From assembly GCA_002163005.1 (NCBI GenBank), contig MAAF01000120.1, forward strand, positions 1 to 64,000: DNA of 64,000 nucleotides, read 5' to 3'. Positions 52,893 to 62,641 of the stretch are shown in pieces; the stretch's first letter is position 1; each line of letters opens with the position of its first letter. The notes under the pieces were generated by a model. It was given only the letters and a program-made list of their open reading frames with translations. It was not told where the DNA came from and did no database searches. The DNA comes from Colwellia psychrerythraea (GTDB lineage Bacteria > Pseudomonadota > Gammaproteobacteria > Enterobacterales > Alteromonadaceae). The translations under genes were made by a program, and so were the position numbers.

Positions 52893-53012
52893 TGTAAGTG
52901 GTGAGAAATAAAACAATAAAAGTGAATGTTTATACTAATCAATTGATATTATTAATAACTATATAGGCTCTCGCAATTTGGTCTTGCTTGGGTATAATAG
53001 TTTGCAGTAATA

Positions 53013-53276
53013 ATACCAAGTCCATTAAGTTAGTTCCCATTCAGAGCTTGCCAGCGGTTTGAGAACAAATAGAATTTTTTTGCATATAGTCACTCTATAT
53101 GAAAGAAATTTTGTGCGGTTATCGAATCGCTGGAAAGCTCCTAAGGGGCGAGTTTAAAAGGCTTACATGCTGCGTTATTGATTTTGATAAGGGAATAACC
53201 ATTATCTATAATCAATGCCTTGCCTCTAAGCCTTTTAACTCTCGCTGAGTGGCAAGAAACTTATTGGAATTGGTAT
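53013..53276. repeat. MITE-like element, about 264 bp, subfamily B (hybrid)
   Basis: Ends ATACCAAGTCCATTAAGTTAGTTCCCATTCAG and (reverse) ATACCAATTCCAATAAGTTTCTTGCCACTCAG; right half GGCGAGTTTAAAAGGCTTACATGCTGCGTTATTGATTTTGAT...ATCAATGCCTTGCCTCTAAGCCTTTTAACTCTCGCTGAG matches 62157..62422. Confidence 0.8.
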
Positions 53277-53307
53277 AAATTGTTTCTTAATGTAATGGAA
53301 TAGTTAA

Positions 53308-53610
53308 ATGAATAAAATAGTTTTATTAGTGGTACCTTTTATCAGTTTGTTGGCAAGTTGTTCAAGTGTTGATAATGTTTGCGAAGATGTCACTTTAGCT
53401 TCTGAACAAATTCAAGAGTGCCAAGCTTTACATAAACGCATTATTAATACTAAAGGTGATGTAATTATTCGCACTGAATTAGAACGTCGCTATCAGCAAG
53501 ATTGTATTGATATTCGTTATTACCGAGATGAAAAACAAGCAGCTATTTGTGGTAATAAGCATAAAGTTAAAGAGATTAGTAAGTCGGCTAAAGCTGACGC
53601 TCAGCAATAA
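53308..53610 (+). CDS. Small putative lipoprotein, unknown function
   Basis: Signal/lipobox LLASCSS; four further Cys. Confidence 0.6.
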   Translation: MNKIVLLVVPFISLLASCSSVDNVCEDVTLASEQIQECQALHKRIINTKGDVIIRTELERRYQQDCIDIRYYRDEKQAAICGNKHKVKEISKSAKADAQQ

Positions 53611-53676
53611 GTAAGCAATTCTTAATAATCGTTTTATTAAGTACTTGGTAGATGAGCGAGCAAATAACTAAACGGT

Positions 53677-56304
53677 ATGGTAATTTTGAAACTAGAAAAT
53701 CAACAGGAAAACACGCCTCAAGCAGCAGAGCTGTTAATACGTGCCAAAGAGGCAAGCATTGCTGATCTCTCTGGAAATGTGGATTTTCTAGAGAAAAGAA
53801 ATGCTGATTTACAAGCTCGCTATACGGCACTCTTCAAATTAAACCAGCTATCTCAAGAATGTAATGATCTTGAGAGCTTTTATCCGCAAGTGCATACTAC
53901 TATCGCGTCGTTAATGACCGCGAAAAACTTCTTTATCGTGCTCTATGATCAAACGTTTGAAACCTTAGAGTTTGTTTATTATCTTGATGAAAAAGATGAA
54001 AAACCGGCAGGCATCATAGATTACCAAGATTATGATGGTTCATTTACTAATTTAGTTATTGAATCGAAGCAGCCACTCCTGTTAACCCCAGAATTGGAAA
54101 AACAGCTATTTGATAATTATAAAATCAAACAATTTGGTGTCCGCGGCACTGACTGGTTGGGTGTGCCTTTACTCCAAAATGGCTTAGTGATAGGTACCAT
54201 CACCATACAAAGTTATGATGAAAAAGTTCGATATAATGAAAGTGACTTGAATTTACTTACCTTTGCCGCCCAGCACATTGTTGGTGCTATGGTACGTTTA
54301 CAAGATCAACAACGCTTGAAAAATGCGGTTAATGCGCGTACGAAAGAATTGATGGCACAAATTCGTGAGCGAGAAAAGTCCGAGTTACTACAAGAATCTT
54401 TATATCGAATATCGGAACTAACCACGGATATTGACCTTGATATAGATACTTTCTATAGTAAGGTCCACAATATTATTGGACAACTGATCAATGCTAAAAA
54501 CTTCTTTATTGCTAAATATGAAAAAGATTCAGACACGTTAAGTTTTTCTTATTATGTTGATGAAAAAACATCTAATTTAGCCAAAGATTTTAAACCAAGG
54601 AAGCTATCAAATCAATATTCCGAGTTAGTACTTCGCCGTCGAGAAACAGTATTACTCACCTATCAAGAAATGATGAGTCTACATCTTGAAGGTGAAACTA
54701 AAAAACCACAGGATGACATCCATTCTTGGTTAGGCGTACCATTAATCTATTCAGGCCATTTACTTGGAGTCATGGTTCTACAGAGTTATTATTATAAAAC
54801 CACTTACAATCAACAAGATGCCGAGTTACTTAATTTTGTCTCTAACCACGTTTCGGCAGCGATTAAACGTCGAGAACTCGCTGATTTTGAACGACGCAGT
54901 CATGAATTACTAGAGCAACAAGTTAAACTACGCACACTTGCCCTTGAAGATGAAATTACCCATCGTAAACAAGCGGAAAAATTATTAAAACACACCGCCG
55001 CCCATGATAGTTTGACCGGGTTACCCAACAGAGCGGTATTCCTTGATTTACTTAATCATGCGATAGCCTGTGCAAAGCGAAAAGATGACTTTTCTTTTGC
55101 TGTGCTGTTTTTAGACTTAGATCGTTTCAAAGTAGTTAACGATAGTTTAGGGCATCATGCGGGTGATGTTTTGTTGAAAATAATAGCGCGAGAATTATTG
55201 GCTATTGTTCGTAAAGTAGATACCGTTGCTCGCTTAGGTGGTGATGAATTTGTCATTTTAATTGAAGACTTGAAAACTGACAATGAAGCCTTTGAGGTAG
55301 CGCAGCGCATCACGGCTTTTCTTCAACAGCCTTTTACTATCGATAATCAGTTAGTATACACGGGCACTAGTATTGGCATATCGTTTAGCAATAAACGCTA
55401 TGATGATGCAGATACTATGCTCAGAGATGCAGATACAGCTATGTACCATGCTAAAGACAATGGTAGAGGGCGTTATGAAGTCTTTGACGACAGTATGCAT
55501 CAAAAAGTACAGAATGCTTTAAGCCTTGAAGCTGATATTCGAGAAGCGATTGCTTGGCACGAGTTTATCCCTTATTTCCAACCAATTATTAAACTGGATA
55601 ACCAAAAACTTAAGGGGTTTGAAGCGCTAGCTCGCTGGCAGAGTACTAAGCGTGGTTTTGTTTACCCTAATGATTTCATTCCGCTGGCTGAGGAAACTGA
55701 TTTAATTAAAGAAATTGATATTCAAATTATTGAAAAATCTTGTCAGCAGTTGAAACGTTGGCATGATGAATTAGGCTGTGATGATCTTTATGTCAGTTGT
55801 AATTTATTTTCCAAGCAATTTTTTAGTACCAGCTTACCGCAAGATATTGAAAAGGTATTAAAAAGAACAGGCTTAGCTCCCCATCATCTACGTGTTGAGT
55901 TAACTGAACGTGCCTTGTTGGAAAATGCTGAGATAGTACTTACTAATATGCAAGCCTTAAAAAATATGGGGGTAAAAATATTACTCGATGATTTTGGTAC
56001 CGGTTACTCAAGCTTGGGCTATTTGCATCGTTTCCCTATCGATGTGCTGAAAATAGATCGCTCCTTTATTAGTAATGTCGACGAGCATAATAATAATCGA
56101 GCCATAATTAGGACCATTGTTGATTTGGCTAATAATCTTCAAATGTCTACCGTGGGTGAAGGAATTGAAAGCTTAGCCGATGCCGAGTTATTACAACAAA
56201 TGGACTGTGTGTACGGCCAAGGTTACTACTTTGCCAAACCTATGTCGTCTCAAGATACAACAGACTATATTATTCAAAAATTGTATTATTCAACAAATGT
56301 GTAA
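53677..56304 (+). CDS. GAF-GAF-GGDEF-EAL cyclic-di-GMP signalling protein
   Basis: Two GAF-like repeats (KNFFIVLYDQ / KNFFIAKYEK), RLGGDEFVILIEDL, GFEALARWQ, DDFGTGYSSLGYLHRFPIDVLKIDRSFI. Confidence 0.94.
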   Translation: MVILKLENQQENTPQAAELLIRAKEASIADLSGNVDFLEKRNADLQARYTALFKLNQLSQECNDLESFYPQVHTTIASLMTAKNFFIVLYDQTFETLEFVYYLDEKDEKPAGIIDYQDYDGSFTNLVIESKQPLLLTPELEKQLFDNYKIKQFGVRGTDWLGVPLLQNGLVIGTITIQSYDEKVRYNESDLNLLTFAAQHIVGAMVRLQDQQRLKNAVNARTKELMAQIREREKSELLQESLYRISELTTDIDLDIDTFYSKVHNIIGQLINAKNFFIAKYEKDSDTLSFSYYVDEKTSNLAKDFKPRKLSNQYSELVLRRRETVLLTYQEMMSLHLEGETKKPQDDIHSWLGVPLIYSGHLLGVMVLQSYYYKTTYNQQDAELLNFVSNHVSAAIKRRELADFERRSHELLEQQVKLRTLALEDEITHRKQAEKLLKHTAAHDSLTGLPNRAVFLDLLNHAIACAKRKDDFSFAVLFLDLDRFKVVNDSLGHHAGDVLLKIIARELLAIVRKVDTVARLGGDEFVILIEDLKTDNEAFEVAQRITAFLQQPFTIDNQLVYTGTSIGISFSNKRYDDADTMLRDADTAMYHAKDNGRGRYEVFDDSMHQKVQNALSLEADIREAIAWHEFIPYFQPIIKLDNQKLKGFEALARWQSTKRGFVYPNDFIPLAEETDLIKEIDIQIIEKSCQQLKRWHDELGCDDLYVSCNLFSKQFFSTSLPQDIEKVLKRTGLAPHHLRVELTERALLENAEIVLTNMQALKNMGVKILLDDFGTGYSSLGYLHRFPIDVLKIDRSFISNVDEHNNNRAIIRTIVDLANNLQMSTVGEGIESLADAELLQQMDCVYGQGYYFAKPMSSQDTTDYIIQKLYYSTNV

Positions 56305-56550
56305 ATAATAACCCACGGACACTCCTTACAAGTTACAATAAAACGATTTACAGAATTTTCTACTGCTTACCTCGTGCTTTTCCATATAAAAACGTCTTAA
56401 ATCCTGAAAATAACCAGCACATCCTGTGGTTGTTATCCTAAAATGCGCTCATAAATTTAATATCGTCACCCACTAATAATATACTTATTTGTGGAAAAAA
56501 AGACTATAACTAAAGCAGGATTTTTACCTGTCGCATTTTGAGGAAACGTT

Positions 56551-59500
56551 ATGCTATTTACTGGTTCATTGGTTACAGATTGCCCGATAAGACAAAAAAT
56601 TCGTGAGTTTTATCGAATTGACGAAAATGTTGCCGTTGATCATATTTTACCTGCTGCAGAAGTAAATGTTAGCGCAAGAAGCCGTGCATGGGAACGTGCA
56701 CGCAAAATGGTTTTACAAATACGTCAGGATCAAGAAGGTAATGGCGCAATTGATTCACTACTCAATGAATATTCACTTTCTTCAGAGGAAGGCGTGGTAT
56801 TAATGTGTTTGGCCGAAGCGTTATTACGTGTACCAGATAAACATACTCAAGATGAGCTTATTCGCGATAAAATTTCCCAAGGCCAGTGGAGTTCACATTT
56901 AGGTGCTAGTGACTCAATATTTGTTAATGCCTCATCATGGGGGTTATTACTGACTGGCTCTATGGTTAATTACGCTGATAAGCGTAAAAAAGAACAATTT
57001 GGTTTACTAAAGAAAACTGTCGGTCGTTTAGGTGAGCCTGTTATTCGTAAATCAATGAACTATGCCATGAAAATAATGGGTAAACAGTTTGTTATGGGTG
57101 AAACCATTGAAGCTGCTACTGTACGCGCTGCCACTAAAGAACAGCAAGGATATGTTTATTCTTACGATATGCTTGGCGAAGGTGCCCGTACTATGGCTGA
57201 TGCCGGTATGTACCTCAAAGCCTATCAAGATGCTATTACTGCTATTGGTGAGGTTGCCGTTGCTTCGGGTAAGAACGACCCTCGTAAAGTACCTGGTATA
57301 TCAATTAAACTTTCTGCGATTCATCCACGTTATGAGTTCTCTCATAAAGAGCGTGTAATGGCAGAAATAGTACCTAAATTAAAGGCACTGTGTTTACAAG
57401 CTAAGCAATACAATATCGGTTTAACAGTGGATGCTGAAGAATCAGAGCGTTTAGATATTTCATTAGATATCATTGAAGCAGTTTTTTCTGATAGCGAACT
57501 AGGCGACTGGCAAGGTTTTGGTATAGCACTGCAAGCTTACCAGAAACGTGCAATTCATGTTGTTGACTGGTTACGTGACTTAACGTTGCGTACTGAACGA
57601 AAAATGATGGTTCGTCTTGTTAAAGGCGCTTACTGGGATACCGAAATCAAAAATGCTCAAAAAGATGGCTTGAATCATTTTCCTGTATTTACCCGTAAGT
57701 CATCTACCGATGTTTCTTACCATGCTTGTGCCAATAAATTATTAGAATATCGCGATACTATCTACCCACAATTTGCGACACATAATGCTTATACTGCAGC
57801 AACCATCGTTGAATTAGCGGGCGATGATAAGGCTGGTTTTGAATTTCAATGTCTACATGGCATGGGGGATTCTTTGTACGACCAAATTGTTAAAGAAGAA
57901 AGTATTCAATGTCGAATTTATGCGCCGGTAGGCCATCATGAAGACTTACTTGCTTATTTAGTACGTCGTTTATTAGAAAATGGTGCTAACTCGTCATTTG
58001 TTAATGCTATTGTTGATGAAAATCAACCAGTTGAATCATTATTGGAAGATCCAGTAGAAAAGACTCAACGGCTTAAAGCTAAGTACAATAATCAAATAAT
58101 TATGCCTATTGACCTCTATCGAGGTGAAGGCGAGAAAGGTCGTGATAATTCAAAAGGTTTAGATCTAACGGATATTAATGAAATCATCCCATTAAAAGCT
58201 GCGTTAGATACTTGGTTTTTCGACCACTTATTAAATAAAAATGAGCTACCTGAGGGGACTAATGCGGTAATGAATCCGGCAAATCGTAGTGAAATTATCG
58301 GCTTCCATCAGCATGCAAGCCATGATGATATGTTGCGGATGATTGATAATGCCGACACCGCTTTTAGTACTTGGTCAATAACACCTGCAGTAGAGCGTGC
58401 AGCCTTACTTTGTCGTATTGGTGATATTTTAGAGCGTCATATGGATGAGCTCATTGCCATGTGTATTAAAGAAGCCGGTAAAGTCGCGCAAGATGGTATT
58501 GATGAAGTGCGTGAAGCCGTTGATTTTTGTCGTTACTACGCCGCTCGTGCTATTGAATTAAGTGAAGATGAAAGACTTGAAGCACGTGGTGTGGTGTTAT
58601 GCATTAGCCCATGGAACTTCCCTTTGGCTATTTTCTTAGGGCAAGTTGCCGCGGCAATTGCCACAGGTAATACTGTTTTAGCAAAACCAGCAGAACAAAC
58701 CGGCTTAATTGCGCTGCGTGCTATTGAATTGATGAAGTCTGTTGGTTTACCTGAAAACGTAGTACAAGCCGTTATTGCACGCGGTAGTGCCGTAGGGAAT
58801 ACGATTATTCCAGATAGTCGTATTCAAACAGTTATGTTTACTGGCTCTACAGAAACGGGTACACGTATTTCACAAACGCTAGCAGAGCGTGGTGGCGATC
58901 AAGTGCCACTCATTGCAGAAACGGGTGGTCAAAATTGTATGATTGTTGACTCGACAGCCTTACCTGAACAAGTTGTTGATGATGTTATTTCATCGGGCTT
59001 CCAAAGTGCAGGCCAACGTTGCTCAGCGTTACGCGTACTCTTTTTACAAGAAGATATTGCTGATAATGTCATAACTATGCTCCAAGGTGCATTGGCTGAG
59101 TTACATATTGGCAATCCGGCAAAATTAAGTACCGATGTTGGTCCTGTTATCGATCAAAAAGCCCTCGATGCACTAAATGCTCATGCCGAATATATGAAAT
59201 CAAATGGCAAGTTACTATTCCAATGTGAGTTCTCTAGTGATGTTGTCGATGAAGATGGTCACTTTTTCTTTGCACCACGCCTTTATGAAATTGATGATAT
59301 TAGTGTGCTAAAGCAAGAAGTTTTTGGTCCTTGTGTACATATAGTTCGCTTTAAAGGTGATGAAATAGAAAGTGTTGTCGATAAAATCAATGGCACGGGT
59401 TTTGGTTTAACTATGGGTATTCATACGCGCATAGAGCACAGAGCTATTAATTTAGCTAAATTATCACGAGCGGGTAATATTTATATAAACCGTAACATGA

Positions 59501-60378
59501 TTGGCGCTATTGTTGGTGTGCAACCTTTTGGTGGCCGAGGTCTTTCTGGAACAGGCCCTAAAGCCGGAGGTCCGAATTACTTAACTCGCTTAGTTAAAGA
59601 AAAAGCAACACCAGATGAAAGTGATTTTAACTTTACGGAAGATAAAATGACAACCTTATCAGGTGATGCTGCTGAGAATCATGAAGCACATCATTTAATG
59701 GATAAAGCGAACTGGGCTGAAAAAGAGTGGCGTTCAACAGAACTAAATACTCGAATCTCTTGTGTTCGTCAATTACTTGCCAAGATAGCCCACGTTGAAA
59801 TTGTTGATGATTTAGCTGACGATTTAAACCATACCTTAGTCTTGGCACGTTCACAGCTTATTGATATTGAAAAGCGTTTGAAAAAACCGCAACAATTACC
59901 TGGGCCAACAGGTGAATCAAATATTATATATTTGGAAAACCGCGGCAATATTATTTGTTATGCAGATGAGAGTGTGAGTTTCCATTTCTGGGTCCAATCT
60001 ATTGTTACATCACTTGCTACTGGTAATACAGTTATTGCTGTTGTTTCTGATTTGTTTTATCAAGAAGCATTGGAATTTAGAGATAAATTTGTGGCTACTG
60101 GCGCAGGTAAAGATGTATTTCAGGTGGCGAAACAATGTCACTTAGAAGCTATGCTGGCACATTCTGCTTTATCTGGTGTTGTTGTCGATAGTGCTTCTGA
60201 AATCAAGCATTACATTAGTGAAAAATTAGCAATACGTCACGGGGTTATTTTACCGGTAATAACTTCTGAATATTTTGATAATATGATTCAACGCTTGGTT
60301 ACAGAAAAAACGATTAGCATTGATACTACGGCTTCAGGAGGGAATACCTCACTGATGACTCTGGTTGAAGAAGACTAA
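56551..60378 (+). CDS. putA: Bifunctional proline dehydrogenase / L-glutamate gamma-semialdehyde dehydrogenase
   Basis: PRODH: SIKLSAIHPRYE, VRLVKGAYWDTEIKNAQ, FATHNAYTAATI; ALDH: ISPWNFPLAIFLGQVAAAIATGNTVLAKPAEQT, VMFTGSTETGTRIS, SAGQRCSALRVLFLQ. Confidence 0.96.
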   Translation: MLFTGSLVTDCPIRQKIREFYRIDENVAVDHILPAAEVNVSARSRAWERARKMVLQIRQDQEGNGAIDSLLNEYSLSSEEGVVLMCLAEALLRVPDKHTQDELIRDKISQGQWSSHLGASDSIFVNASSWGLLLTGSMVNYADKRKKEQFGLLKKTVGRLGEPVIRKSMNYAMKIMGKQFVMGETIEAATVRAATKEQQGYVYSYDMLGEGARTMADAGMYLKAYQDAITAIGEVAVASGKNDPRKVPGISIKLSAIHPRYEFSHKERVMAEIVPKLKALCLQAKQYNIGLTVDAEESERLDISLDIIEAVFSDSELGDWQGFGIALQAYQKRAIHVVDWLRDLTLRTERKMMVRLVKGAYWDTEIKNAQKDGLNHFPVFTRKSSTDVSYHACANKLLEYRDTIYPQFATHNAYTAATIVELAGDDKAGFEFQCLHGMGDSLYDQIVKEESIQCRIYAPVGHHEDLLAYLVRRLLENGANSSFVNAIVDENQPVESLLEDPVEKTQRLKAKYNNQIIMPIDLYRGEGEKGRDNSKGLDLTDINEIIPLKAALDTWFFDHLLNKNELPEGTNAVMNPANRSEIIGFHQHASHDDMLRMIDNADTAFSTWSITPAVERAALLCRIGDILERHMDELIAMCIKEAGKVAQDGIDEVREAVDFCRYYAARAIELSEDERLEARGVVLCISPWNFPLAIFLGQVAAAIATGNTVLAKPAEQTGLIALRAIELMKSVGLPENVVQAVIARGSAVGNTIIPDSRIQTVMFTGSTETGTRISQTLAERGGDQVPLIAETGGQNCMIVDSTALPEQVVDDVISSGFQSAGQRCSALRVLFLQEDIADNVITMLQGALAELHIGNPAKLSTDVGPVIDQKALDALNAHAEYMKSNGKLLFQCEFSSDVVDEDGHFFFAPRLYEIDDISVLKQEVFGPCVHIVRFKGDEIESVVDKINGTGFGLTMGIHTRIEHRAINLAKLSRAGNIYINRNMIGAIVGVQPFGGRGLSGTGPKAGGPNYLTRLVKEKATPDESDFNFTEDKMTTLSGDAAENHEAHHLMDKANWAEKEWRSTELNTRISCVRQLLAKIAHVEIVDDLADDLNHTLVLARSQLIDIEKRLKKPQQLPGPTGESNIIYLENRGNIICYADESVSFHFWVQSIVTSLATGNTVIAVVSDLFYQEALEFRDKFVATGAGKDVFQVAKQCHLEAMLAHSALSGVVVDSASEIKHYISEKLAIRHGVILPVITSEYFDNMIQRLVTEKTISIDTTASGGNTSLMTLVEED

Positions 60379-60556
60379 ATTGTTTGAATAGCTTGTAGTT
60401 ATTAAATAGTTATTAAGTAGCCTATAAGTTTGAATTAAATAAAACGCGAACGAATACCTTAAGGTAACGTTTGCGTTTTTTTTTACTATTTTTTTACTGT
60501 TTTTTTTGAGTTTACTGTGGCAATATCCATTATCTTCCCTACTAAGTAGTGTGAAC

Positions 60557-61033
60557 ATGAGTAATAACAAAACAAAACCCTTAGATCGTATTGATCTTAT
60601 GATCCTTTCTACTTTACAGTCAGATGGTAGAATTTCAAATGTGGATCTGGCCAAAAAAGTAAACCTAAGTGCTAGCCCCTGTTTAGATAGAGTCAAACGC
60701 TTAGAAACTGAAGGGTATATTGAACGTTATGGTGCCTTTTTAAATGCCGGAAAGTTAAACTTTGGTATGAGTGCCTTTGTGCAAGTCACCTTAAGCAGAA
60801 CAACTTCAGACTCTTTCAAACTCTTCAATAAAGAAGTAGTTACTATTAAGGAAGTCGTTGAGTGTCATTTAGTGGCAGGTGGTTATGATTACTTGCTAAA
60901 AATCCGGTTTGCTGATATTGAAAGTTATAGACTTGTGTTAGAAAAAATTGGCAGACTGACTAATATTGCACAAACAAGTACTTACATAGTGACTGAACAT
61001 ATAAAGCAGGATGGTGGATTGCCGTTCAACTAG
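60557..61033 (+). CDS. Lrp/AsnC family regulator (probable PutR)
   Basis: LDRIDLMILSTLQSDGRISNVDLAKKVNLSASPCLDRVKRLETEGYIERYGAFLNAGKL; adjacent to putA. Confidence 0.92.
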   Translation: MSNNKTKPLDRIDLMILSTLQSDGRISNVDLAKKVNLSASPCLDRVKRLETEGYIERYGAFLNAGKLNFGMSAFVQVTLSRTTSDSFKLFNKEVVTIKEVVECHLVAGGYDYLLKIRFADIESYRLVLEKIGRLTNIAQTSTYIVTEHIKQDGGLPFN

Positions 61034-61194
61034 CTTTATTTGCAGTATTGTTTTTTTTCCCCAATCTTAAGTCACTTTGAGCAAAAATCAACGTTGTTAA
61101 GTCAGTAAGGTTTTACCCTACATTCAAACGGTTTACATTGAAGAGGCCTACTTTAAGGGCCTTCTTTTTAAGGAATCAATTTCTAAGGATAACT

Positions 61195-62037
61195 ATGAAC
61201 GCACATGATTATGCATTGCAAGCTAACGGCTCGTTTGCTTTGCCAGATGCTTGTTTTAAAATAAAAGCATTAATGGCTGATGAAAGCTCTGAAATTTCTG
61301 ATTTTGCTGATGTTATTGGTATCGACCCTTCTATGACTTCTCGTTTGCTACAGATAGCTAATAGCGCTATTTATAGTTTCCCAGGTGAAATCAGTACAAT
61401 CTCGCGTGCCATCACCATCATTGGTACACAAGCCATTTATAATATGATGTTAGTTGATGTCGCCGCCACCGCTTTTAAGCACTTTGAAAATCAGGCAATT
61501 AATTTAAAGCGTTTTTGGCGTATGAGTGTTTATTGTGGACTTGTCTCGAAAAATCTAGCTATTAGTGCCGGTATACGTGATATAGAACGCTTATTCGTCG
61601 CTGGCTTATTACAGAATTTTGGTGAGTTATTAGTGGCTAAAATAAGCCCTGAAGTGGCTCAACAATGTGAACAATACAATAAAGATCAGCTACCATGGCA
61701 ATTACAAGAACATGTGTTGGGCTTTACTTACACTGAAATCTCTGCTGATTTATTAAAAATTTGGCAAATACCTGAAAAAATTATCTTACCAATTAAGCAC
61801 TTCAATGCGGCATCCTCTATAGAAATTAATAAAGATGTTAAACTCTTGAATTTAGCTTCTAGGTTGGCTCTTATTGATAGTCACAGCGAAGAGTTTTCCT
61901 ATGCTAATGTGATTGATGAATCTCTCTGTCAACCTTTAGGGTTATCACTGGATGATTTAACACAAGCTGCTGAGTTTGCTGAAAAAGAAGCCAGTAGTAT
62001 TTTATCTATTATGAATCCTAAACTTTTTTCTAAGTAA
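61195..62037 (+). CDS. HDOD-domain signalling protein
   Basis: FADVIGIDPSMTSRLLQIANSAIYSFPGEISTISRAITIIGTQAIYNMML; start chosen at 61195 with upstream AAGGA. Confidence 0.88.
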   Translation: MNAHDYALQANGSFALPDACFKIKALMADESSEISDFADVIGIDPSMTSRLLQIANSAIYSFPGEISTISRAITIIGTQAIYNMMLVDVAATAFKHFENQAINLKRFWRMSVYCGLVSKNLAISAGIRDIERLFVAGLLQNFGELLVAKISPEVAQQCEQYNKDQLPWQLQEHVLGFTYTEISADLLKIWQIPEKIILPIKHFNAASSIEINKDVKLLNLASRLALIDSHSEEFSYANVIDESLCQPLGLSLDDLTQAAEFAEKEASSILSIMNPKLFSK

Positions 62038-62156
62038 CTTAACTTGGTTTAACTAATACTGATAAAATTGACTCTATCTGTATTTTTTAATAACTCAAGC
62101 GCAGTAGGTGGTTGTTTGATGACCTCTTAACGCTTCATTAATGAGCGAGTAGTGTT

Positions 62157-62422
62157 TATACCCATACCACTTCAAGATGCGAGTTTCAGGGCTACAGAGC
62201 TATTCTTGATCAAGGCACATCTTTTTATTAATGGTTATTCCCTTAAAAATAGATGCAACGATGAACATGATTTTCTCTGTAGCCCCCGCAGGGCGAGTTT
62301 AAAAGGCGTATATGCTGCGTTATTGATTTCGACAATAGAATAACTATTTTCTTCAATCAATGCCTTGCCTATAAGCCTTTTAATTCTCGCTGAATTCTGC
62401 ATCTTGAAGTGGAATGGGTATA
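62157..62422. repeat. MITE-like element, 266 bp, family A
   Basis: Terminal inverted repeats TATACCCATACCACTTCAAGATGC and (reverse) TATACCCATTCCACTTCAAGATGC, 23 of 24 identical. Confidence 0.85.
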
Positions 62423-62641
62423 CATCTGTTTACAGGGCAGTACTCGCGGTTTAAGTTAATTGGTAGAGATATTTTGACACTATCTGTCGAGAGTACGCTC
62501 AATTCAACTTTACAAGTTTACACATTGTTATTTGTTTGGTAAAAGTAAAGCTTAGCTAAAAAGAAGACAAAGTTAGTAAAGCTTGTTAGCATCGAATGTT
62601 CTAATTTATCGCGTTATCATAATAATTATAAAAGGGTAAGT

